Assembly (NCBI GenBank): GCA_902774025.1
Contig: CACYGY010000026.1
Location: 1-35,746, forward strand
DNA length: 35,746 nt
Source of the DNA: an uncultured Eubacteriales bacterium
GTDB lineage: Bacteria; Bacillota; Clostridia; Christensenellales; Aristaeellaceae
Direction: 5' to 3'
Part shown: positions 30,205-35,746 of the stretch, piece by piece
Layout of the letters: every line of letters starts with the position of its first letter
Numbering within the stretch: the first letter of the stretch is position 1
The notes under the pieces: model-generated
Told to the model about the DNA's origin: nothing
Seen by the model: only the letters and a program-made list of their open reading frames with translations
Database searches by the model: none
Translations under genes and position numbers: made by a program

Positions 30205-32332
30205 GCGCATTCTCCGCTTCTTCCACTGCGGAATTCTCGCTGACTTCAACCCGGTTCTGACAGGTCTGATTGGTACAGACATGCCAGCATTCTCCGTGTC
30301 TTCCCCGTTTTTCGATCATCCATGTGCCGCACTTGGGACACCTGTCCGCCACCGGTTTGTCCCAGGAAACAAAGTCACATTCGGGATAGCGCTCACATCC
30401 GTAAAACTTCCGATTCTTCCTGCTGAATTTTTCCAGAAGTCTTCCACCGCACTTGGGACATGTGGCATCTATGTAGTTCAGGATGGGCTTGGTATTCCGG
30501 CATTCAGGGAAGTTCGGACACGCCAGGAATCTGCCGAAACGTCCCATTTTATAAACCATCCGGGCACCACACTGATCACAGATCACATCACTGGGCTCGT
30601 CCCGGATTTCGATCTTTTCCACTTCCTGCTCAGCCTTGTTCAGCATCCTCTGAAAATCAGGGTAGAAGTCCCGAAGGACCTTTTTCCATTCGGTACTCCC
30701 GTCCTCCACGTGATCCAGACGTTCTTCCAGGGATGCTGTGAAATCAACGTCCACAATTTCCGTGAAGTACTCCTCCATCATGGATGTGACCATGCGGCCA
30801 AGTTCAGTGGGATACAGGCGTTTCTTCTCACGGGACACATATCCCCGGTTGATGATGGTCGTAATCGTCGGCGCGTAAGTGGAAGGCCTCCCGATGCCTT
30901 TTTCCTCCATGGTCTTAACCAGGGACGCTTCGGTGTAGCGTGCCGGCGGCTGCGTAAAATGCTGCTGGATCTCCACATCCTGCACGTTGATCTTCATGCC
31001 TTCCTTCAGCCTTGGAATCTGAACCTGAGGCGCTTCCTCCGGATCATCCCGTCCATCCTCGTACAGAATGGTGAAGCCGGAAAAAACCTTGTGTTCCCCG
31101 TAGAAGCGAAGCCCCACGTCTTCGCTGACAATCTCCGCCATCATGGTTTCATAAACCACGGGCGCCATCTGGCTCGCAAGGGTACGGTTGTAGATCAGCT
31201 TGTACAGATTGTACTGGTCTCGGGTCAGAGAATCCCTGATGGATTCCGGTGTTCTGAGTATGCTGGTGGGCCGGATAGCCTCATGGGCATCCTGAGCATT
31301 CTTCCTCCCTTTGAACTCATTAGGTTCGTCCGGAAGGTATTCCTTCCCGAACCGTTCCGGAATATAGGCGCGCATAGCTTCGATGGCCTCCGCGGAAATC
31401 CTCACGGAGTCCGTACGGATATACGTAACGATGCCCTGCGTGCCCTCGTCCTTCAGGTCCACACCCTCATAGATCTGCTGAACGACCTGCATTGTTTTGG
31501 CCGTAGTAAAGTTCAGCTTACGGCTGGCCTCCTGCTGAAGAGAGGACGTGGTAAACGGCGGTGCCGGCAAGCGGCGTTTTTCATTTGTCTTCAGGCTCTG
31601 TACCTGAAAACAGCCTTCCTGCACTTTCTTTCGGGCATCTTCCGCTTCCTGCTGGCTGTGCAGCTCCGCCTTCTTCCCAGAAGGGGAGGCGAGAGAAACC
31701 TGAAATGACGTGCGACTCTTGTCGGACACAGAAGCAGTGGCGTGCAGGTCCCAGTATTCTTCCGGAACGAAGGCTTCGATTTCCTCCTCCCGCATAACCA
31801 CCATCCGGGTAACTACGGACTGGACGCGTCCGGCCGAAAGTCCCTTTTTCACCTTGCCCCAGAGAAGCGGTGAAATCTGATAGCCCACCAGGCGGTCCAG
31901 CGCACGTCTTGCCTGCTGCGCATTGACCAGGTCCATGTCGATCAGTCTGGGATGCCGGATGGCTTCCCTGACCGCGTTCTGTGTGACTTCGTGAAACTCA
32001 ATCCTGCAGGGTTTGGCCATATCCATGTGAAGGATCTGCGCCAGATGCCAGGAAATGGCTTCTCCTTCCCTGTCAGGGTCAGTGGCAAGATATACGGCAG
32101 AAGCGTTATGCGCTTCCTTGCGGATGGCGCTGATGATATCGCCCCGGCCCCGGATGGTAATATATTTCAATTCAAAATCATTTTCTGTGTCCACACCCAG
32201 CTGAGACTTGGGAAGATCACGCACATGTCCCTGTGACGCCTCAACTTTGTACCGGTTTCCCATGAACCGGCTGATGGTCCTGGCCTTGGCCGGAGACTCT
32301 ACAATGATCAGCTGTTTTTTGGTTGAAGCCAC
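30197..32332 (-). CDS. topA: DNA topoisomerase I
   Basis: Type IA topoisomerase relaxing negative supercoils. The start is GTG at 32332 (VASTKKQLIIVESPAKARTI), eight bases after GGAGG; an earlier TTG (32359) lies before that ribosome site. The 711-residue protein has the TOPRIM domain (VESPAKA and ATDPDREGEAISWHL), QQARRALDRLVGYQISPLLW, GLSAGRVQS, the catalytic tyrosine in TYIRTDS, the EKGIGRPSTYAPTI segment, and three C-terminal four-cysteine zinc fingers (CDQCGARM, CPKCGGRL, CPKCGTWM). First gene of topA-trmFO-hslV-hslU-proC. Confidence 0.98.
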   Translation of the reverse strand: MASTKKQLIIVESPAKARTISRFMGNRYKVEASQGHVRDLPKSQLGVDTENDFELKYITIRGRGDIISAIRKEAHNASAVYLATDPDREGEAISWHLAQILHMDMAKPCRIEFHEVTQNAVREAIRHPRLIDMDLVNAQQARRALDRLVGYQISPLLWGKVKKGLSAGRVQSVVTRMVVMREEEIEAFVPEEYWDLHATASVSDKSRTSFQVSLASPSGKKAELHSQQEAEDARKKVQEGCFQVQSLKTNEKRRLPAPPFTTSSLQQEASRKLNFTTAKTMQVVQQIYEGVDLKDEGTQGIVTYIRTDSVRISAEAIEAMRAYIPERFGKEYLPDEPNEFKGRKNAQDAHEAIRPTSILRTPESIRDSLTRDQYNLYKLIYNRTLASQMAPVVYETMMAEIVSEDVGLRFYGEHKVFSGFTILYEDGRDDPEEAPQVQIPRLKEGMKINVQDVEIQQHFTQPPARYTEASLVKTMEEKGIGRPSTYAPTITTIINRGYVSREKKRLYPTELGRMVTSMMEEYFTEIVDVDFTASLEERLDHVEDGSTEWKKVLRDFYPDFQRMLNKAEQEVEKIEIRDEPSDVICDQCGARMVYKMGRFGRFLACPNFPECRNTKPILNYIDATCPKCGGRLLEKFSRKNRKFYGCERYPECDFVSWDKPVADRCPKCGTWMIEKRGRHGECWHVCTNQTCQNRVEVSENSAVEEAENAHE

Positions 32333-32376
32333 GTTTTGATCCTCCGATCCGTGTTTCAATGCATCCTTTTTGCGAA

Positions 32377-32396
32377 AAGCCTGCCGCAGCAGGCTT
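32377..32396 (-). promoter_or_regulatory. Hairpin in the topA leader
   Basis: AAGCCTGC and GCAGGCTT form an 8-bp stem with a four-base loop, followed on the minus strand by TTCGCAAAAAGG. The T-run is short, so it may be a weak attenuator or a pausing/stability element. Confidence 0.4.
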
Positions 32397-32412
32397 CAGT
32401 GACGCGGTGATC

Positions 32413-32441
32413 ATGCTATCATAGTTTTATATAAAAATCAA
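32413..32441 (-). promoter_or_regulatory. Promoter for the topA operon
   Basis: On the minus strand TTGATT (32441-32436), a 17-base spacer and TAGCAT (32418-32413), in an AT-rich segment. An overlapping TATGAT is an alternative -10. Confidence 0.5.
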
Positions 32442-32510
32442 CTTTGTTCTTATTCCGGGCGTTCACCGCACCCACTCAATCCTCCCGCTTTCCTACCGGA
32501 AGGAGATGAA

Positions 32511-32539
32511 TTGATGCGCGGCAAAAAGAGTGTTATACT
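32511..32539 (+). promoter_or_regulatory. Promoter for the two-component/alarmone operon
   Basis: TTGATG (32511-32516), a 17-base spacer and TATACT (32534-32539). Transcription would start near 32546, about 77 bases before the regulator gene. Confidence 0.65.
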
Positions 32540-32622
32540 CAAAAAGACGAATCAGTCAGAGAACAGGAAGAACGGCGCGCACGGTCACCCGGGGCCCGTT
32601 CCGGACAGAGGAGAACCACCGC

Positions 32623-33309
32623 ATGTTCAAGATTCTTGTTGTTGAAGATGATCTGCCCCTGCAGAAAATGATCTGCTCCTACCTGGGAATGCACGGATAT
32701 CAGATGCTCAGTGCCGGCAGCGGGCAGGAAGCCCTGAATGTGGTGGACAAGGCCATTCCGGATATGGTCATCGCCGATGTCATGATGCCTGGCATGAACG
32801 GTTGGGAACTCACCCGTACCCTGCGCCAGATGTTTCCGCAGTTGCCCATCATCCTTGTGACGGCCCTGGATACACTCAATGACAAGCGGGAGGGATTCTC
32901 CAGCGGAGCAGATGACTATATCACCAAGCCCATGGATCTTGAAGAACTGCTTCTGCGGGTGGAAGCCCTGATGCGCCGGTCACAGATCATGGTCAGTCAT
33001 CAGCTGACCGTGGGAGAAACCGTTCTGGATTATGATCAGCTCAGTGTCACACGCAATGAATATCAGCTCCTCCTTCCAAAAAAGGAGTTTTATCTTCTCT
33101 TCAAGCTCCTCTCCAGTCCCCGGCAGATCTTCACCCGGCGGCAGCTGATGGATGAAATCTGGGGCATGGACGCCCAGTCTGACGAGAGGACGGTGGACGT
33201 CCATATCAAGCGGCTTCGGGAAAAGTGCAGCATTTTTCCTGACTTCAGCATTGAAACCGTGCGGGGACTCGGATATAAGGCTGTGAAAAAGGATGACGAG
33301 CATGGCTGA
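32623..33309 (+). CDS. Response regulator, OmpR/PhoB family
   Basis: DNA-binding regulator controlled by phosphorylation. The start is the ATG at 32623 (MFKILVVEDDLPLQKM) behind GAGGAG. The 228-residue protein has a receiver domain with the acidic pair E8-D9-D10, phosphoacceptor D52 in VIADVMMPG, T80 in LVTALD and K102 in YITKP. A winged-helix output domain follows (about 128-225), with ERTVDVHIKRLREK and IETVRGLGYKA. It overlaps the kinase gene by eight bases. Its targets are unknown; autoregulation of this operon is likely but not shown. Confidence 0.94.
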   Translation: MFKILVVEDDLPLQKMICSYLGMHGYQMLSAGSGQEALNVVDKAIPDMVIADVMMPGMNGWELTRTLRQMFPQLPIILVTALDTLNDKREGFSSGADDYITKPMDLEELLLRVEALMRRSQIMVSHQLTVGETVLDYDQLSVTRNEYQLLLPKKEFYLLFKLLSSPRQIFTRRQLMDEIWGMDAQSDERTVDVHIKRLREKCSIFPDFSIETVRGLGYKAVKKDDEHG

Positions 33310-34624
33310 CCGTTTGAAAAATGGTTCGTATACCTCCAGAGTGGGGTTTGTGCTGATCCTCTACGCCCTTCTGTCTGCCTTCTGTGCTTTTTCCATCACG
33401 TCCCTGGCCAATATCTTCCGCATGCAGGAGGATGCCGTTGCCGGTGAGGTCGGAGTATCCCAGCTGATCCTGGACCTTTCCGCCACAACGCATATTGGCA
33501 GCCAGGAAATCCAGCAGATCGCCGGCAGCCACGCCATGCAGGCGGTTCTTCTCACCGAGGATGACAGAATCCGTCTGCCGGAGCATATACAGGAATATCT
33601 CAGAGATCACAGCATCGTCACCTCATATCAGGGATTCGGATCGTCTCCTGTGACCTATGTCCGTCTCCCGGACCAGTTGGTAAGCATTACATCGTTGAAT
33701 TCATCGAATCTGTTCGTTTCCAGCTTTACGCGCATGTTCCTGTTTGCTCTTACAGGCGCGGCAGTTTTTCTCGTCTTCGCACTGCCCGGGGCCCGGAAGA
33801 TCTCACATCCCATCACGGAGCTGACGGAAGCCACACGCCGGATCCGCACCGGAGACTTCTCCGTGCGCATTCCGGAAACGGACGAGGGTGAAGTGGGTGA
33901 ACTGATGCACTCCTTCAATGAGATGACCGCGTCCCTGGGCAGAATCTCCTACCTGCAGAAAGACTTTATCGCATCCGTTTCCCACGAATTCCGCACCCCC
34001 ATTGCCTCTATCCGTGGCTTCACCCAGATTCTTTCCATGCCTTCCGCTACAGAAGAACAGAAGCAGGAAGCCATTGCCATGATCATCAGTGAAACAGACA
34101 GGCTGTCCCGGCTTTCGGACACCATGCTCCGGCTCAGCGCCCTGGAACAGCAGGAAAAAACCACCCAGATCGTCCCCTTTCGGGTGGACGAGCAAATCCG
34201 CCAGCTGATCCTGCAGATGGAATCCGCATGGAGCGCCCGGCGTATCCAGTGGGATCTTCATCTGGATCCCATCACCATCCCCTCAGACCCGGACCTTCTG
34301 GCTCAGGTATGGAGCAATCTGATTCAGAATGCCATCAAGTTTTCCCATGATGATGGCATCATTCTCATACAGATTCAGGAAGGCAATCCGTTCCGTTTTT
34401 CCATACAGGATCACGGAATCGGCATGAGCGAGGAAACCATCCGCCATATCTATGACCGCTTCTATCAGGCGGACCAGTCAAGGTCCAAAGGCGGTGTCGG
34501 ACTCGGCCTCAGTCTGGTGCACCGGATTGTGGTCATCCTGGGCGGCACCATTGAAGTTAGCTCTCAGGAGGGACAGGGCACCACGTTTACGGTATCCATT
34601 CCCATTACGGAGGAAAAGCCATGA
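33302..34624 (+). CDS. Membrane sensor histidine kinase
   Basis: The 440-residue kinase has a first membrane segment (about 17-38), an extracytoplasmic sensor region (about 39-140), a second membrane segment (about 142-163), a HAMP domain (ISHPITELTEATRRIRTGDF), the phosphoacceptor H228 in SVSHEFRTPIASIRGF, and an ATPase domain with WSNLIQNAIKFSHDDG (N box), DHGIGM (G1), FDRF-like YDRFYQAD and GVGLGLSL (G2). The ATG at 33302 (MADRLKNG) is preferred; an ATG at 33293 is possible. It overlaps the regulator upstream and the alarmone synthetase downstream (ATGA). The signal is unknown. Confidence 0.94.
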   Translation: MADRLKNGSYTSRVGFVLILYALLSAFCAFSITSLANIFRMQEDAVAGEVGVSQLILDLSATTHIGSQEIQQIAGSHAMQAVLLTEDDRIRLPEHIQEYLRDHSIVTSYQGFGSSPVTYVRLPDQLVSITSLNSSNLFVSSFTRMFLFALTGAAVFLVFALPGARKISHPITELTEATRRIRTGDFSVRIPETDEGEVGELMHSFNEMTASLGRISYLQKDFIASVSHEFRTPIASIRGFTQILSMPSATEEQKQEAIAMIISETDRLSRLSDTMLRLSALEQQEKTTQIVPFRVDEQIRQLILQMESAWSARRIQWDLHLDPITIPSDPDLLAQVWSNLIQNAIKFSHDDGIILIQIQEGNPFRFSIQDHGIGMSEETIRHIYDRFYQADQSRSKGGVGLGLSLVHRIVVILGGTIEVSSQEGQGTTFTVSIPITEEKP

Positions 34625-35307
34625 ATCATTTTCATCCTTCCGCACCCGCCGGCAATGCCCGGCTTTCGGAAGAGCTCGAGGGACTGATGGACCGTTTTTC
34701 CAGTGTTCAGTGCCGTTACGAAGCAGCCATCTCGGAGATTGAAACCCGTCTGGAAATCCTGAACAATGAATATCATCAATCCCACCACCGCTATCCCATT
34801 CACCATATGGAAAACCGGATCAAATCCATCCCCAGCATCATCCAGAAGCTCAGAAGAAAAGGCATTCCGCCCACCATTGAAAACGCCCTTCAGGAACTGC
34901 ATGATATCGCAGGCGTCCGGGTGATCTGTTCGTACCTGAGAGATATCCAGACCATTTCCGGCCTCCTGACCGGCCAGGAGACCCTGAGAGTCGTTCAGGT
35001 CAGGGATTATATTTCAGTGCCCAAGAGCAATGGTTACAGGAGCCTTCATATTGTGGTGGATGTACCGGTTTACCTGGCCGAGGGAAAGATCTGGGTGCCG
35101 GTGGAAATACAGTTCCGTACCATCGCCATGGATTTCTGGGCGTCTCTTGAACACAACCTCCGCTATAAGGCATCGGATACAGTGCCGGTGCACATTGCTG
35201 AGGAACTGCTTCAGACAGCGCAGGACATCACCGTTCTGGACAGCAGAATGCAGTCCATCCATGACCGTCTGGAGGAAATCGCGGACCGTCAGGACCGGGA
35301 AGAATAA
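34621..35307 (+). CDS. Small alarmone synthetase (RelQ/YjbM-type GTP pyrophosphokinase)
   Basis: Transfers pyrophosphate from ATP to GTP or GDP to make (p)ppGpp. The 228-residue protein contains only the synthetase domain, with no hydrolase or regulatory domains: HHMENRIKSIPSIIQKLRRKG, LHDIAGVRVIC, DYISVPKSNGYRSLHIVV (the G loop) and VEIQFRTIAMDFWASLEH. C-terminal helices, as in RelQ/YjbM, probably support tetramer formation. The start codon overlaps the kinase stop (ATGA), so it is translationally coupled to a two-component system. A strong terminator follows. No hydrolase for (p)ppGpp lies in the window. Confidence 0.93.
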   Translation: MNHFHPSAPAGNARLSEELEGLMDRFSSVQCRYEAAISEIETRLEILNNEYHQSHHRYPIHHMENRIKSIPSIIQKLRRKGIPPTIENALQELHDIAGVRVICSYLRDIQTISGLLTGQETLRVVQVRDYISVPKSNGYRSLHIVVDVPVYLAEGKIWVPVEIQFRTIAMDFWASLEHNLRYKASDTVPVHIAEELLQTAQDITVLDSRMQSIHDRLEEIADRQDREE

Positions 35308-35312
35308 AGACC

Positions 35313-35352
35313 AAAAAAGCAGCGGCCCCTGCCTGCAGGGACCGCTGCTTTT
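35313..35352. terminator. Bidirectional terminator
   Basis: AAAAGCAGCGG and CCCTG pair with CAGGG and CCGCTGCTTTT, with one internal mismatch and a CCTG loop. It has A-rich and T-rich flanks and lies between the convergent alarmone synthetase and deoD genes. Confidence 0.88.
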
Positions 35353-35353
35353 C

Positions 35354-35746
35354 TTAGGCTGTTTCCAGCCCGATCTCAATCATTTTCCTGAAGGAGGTCT
35401 GTCTTTCCGCCGAACTCAGACCCCTTCCCGTCAGGGGATCGTCTGAGATGGTGCAGATGCACAGGGCGTTCTTCCCGGCCCTGGCCGCGTTGAGATACAG
35501 GGTGCTTCCCTCCATTTCCACAGCCAGCACGCCCAGTTTCTGAAGTGCCTCATTGTGGTCCTGCTCATCGTAGAATATATCCGAGGAATAGAGCGGACCG
35601 GGGAACATACGGTACCCAAGCTTTTCGGCAGATTTCATGGCTTTTTCAAGAAGCTTGTAGGAACAGCACGGGGCCATATGCCCGAAGATACCGAACTGAT
35701 CCCCGTAGCGGGAATTGGTATAGCAACTCAGGCCCACCACGATATC
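35354..35746 (-). CDS. deoD: Purine-nucleoside phosphorylase, DeoD type (C-terminal part)
   Basis: Cleaves purine nucleosides with phosphate to base and pentose-1-phosphate. The visible 130 codons are the 3' half; the start lies beyond the right edge. Motifs of the hexameric DeoD type are present: GPLYSSDIFYDE, the substrate-binding GVLAVEMEGSTLYLNAA, TISDDPLTG with the catalytic aspartate, and the C-terminal ERQTSFRKMIEIGLETA. The stop is TAA at 35356-35354. It fits the purine-salvage theme set by the BMP importer and phosphoribosyltransferase at the other end of the window. Confidence 0.93.
   Translation of the reverse strand, partial: DIVVGLSCYTNSRYGDQFGIFGHMAPCCSYKLLEKAMKSAEKLGYRMFPGPLYSSDIFYDEQDHNEALQKLGVLAVEMEGSTLYLNAARAGKNALCICTISDDPLTGRGLSSAERQTSFRKMIEIGLETA

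Noticed and set aside
30122..31708. 528-codon plus-strand frame opposite topA
   Set aside because: Antisense shadow of topA; no start signals or motifs.
32514..32645. 43-codon leader peptide before the response regulator with a good GGAAGGAG site
   Set aside because: Its start codon lies inside the -35 box of the promoter, so that transcript would not include it; it would need another promoter upstream.

Overview
The window looks like chromosomal DNA of a Bacillota (Firmicutes) bacterium, most likely a Clostridia-type anaerobe. Evidence: strong purine-rich Shine-Dalgarno sites before nearly every gene, a topA-trmFO-hslV-hslU cluster, an ecfA1-ecfA2-ecfT-truA operon, a DUF951 protein, a tetrahydrofolate-type riboswitch before folT, and an aspartate-semialdehyde dehydrogenase of the fungal/archaeal type. 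No 16S rRNA is present, so a genus cannot be given. No rRNA, tRNA or CRISPR array was seen.

Layout. 1-52: start of a leftward gene, possibly an IS30-type transposase, cut by the window edge. 306-1367: rplS and a purine phosphoribosyltransferase-like gene, each with its own promoter and terminator. 1456-6030 (minus): a four-gene BMP-family ABC importer, probably for nucleosides. 6179-9659: a flavodoxin-fold reductase, then the lysine/DAP operon asd-dapA-dapB behind a near-consensus promoter whose spacer is an inverted repeat. 9667-10872: THF-type riboswitch and folT. 10914-12744 (minus): a secreted protein with two Ig-like repeats and a DUF951 protein. 12886-13668: murI, broken by an in-frame TAA. 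13791-15881: an EF-G-like GTPase. 15959-22731 (minus): one long operon, ecfA1-ecfA2-ecfT-truA-FAD oxidoreductase-HAD phosphatase-pepT. 22942-26054: an AT-richer, accessory-looking stretch with a heparinase II/III protein, a structured convergent intergenic region, a catalytically degenerate RNase HI homologue with a hairpin over its ribosome binding site, and a 386-bp gene-poor gap. 26055-32332 (minus): topA-trmFO-hslV-hslU-proC. 32623-35307: response regulator, histidine kinase and small alarmone synthetase, all overlapping. 35354-35746: 3' part of deoD on the minus strand.

How the parts fit. The ECF energising module (EcfA1/A2/T) and the folate S-component FolT, encoded about 10 kb apart, would form a group II ECF importer in the membrane. 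The BMP importer, the phosphoribosyltransferase and DeoD together suggest nucleoside/purine salvage. asd-dapA-dapB supplies diaminopimelate and murI would supply D-glutamate for peptidoglycan, which makes the stop codon in murI notable. The two-component system is translationally coupled to a (p)ppGpp synthetase, which suggests sensor-controlled alarmone production.

Most worth checking: the murI stop codon, the degenerate RNase HI gene with its leader, the unassigned structured region at 24735-24925, the extra extracytoplasmic part of FolT, and the palindromic spacer in the asd promoter.
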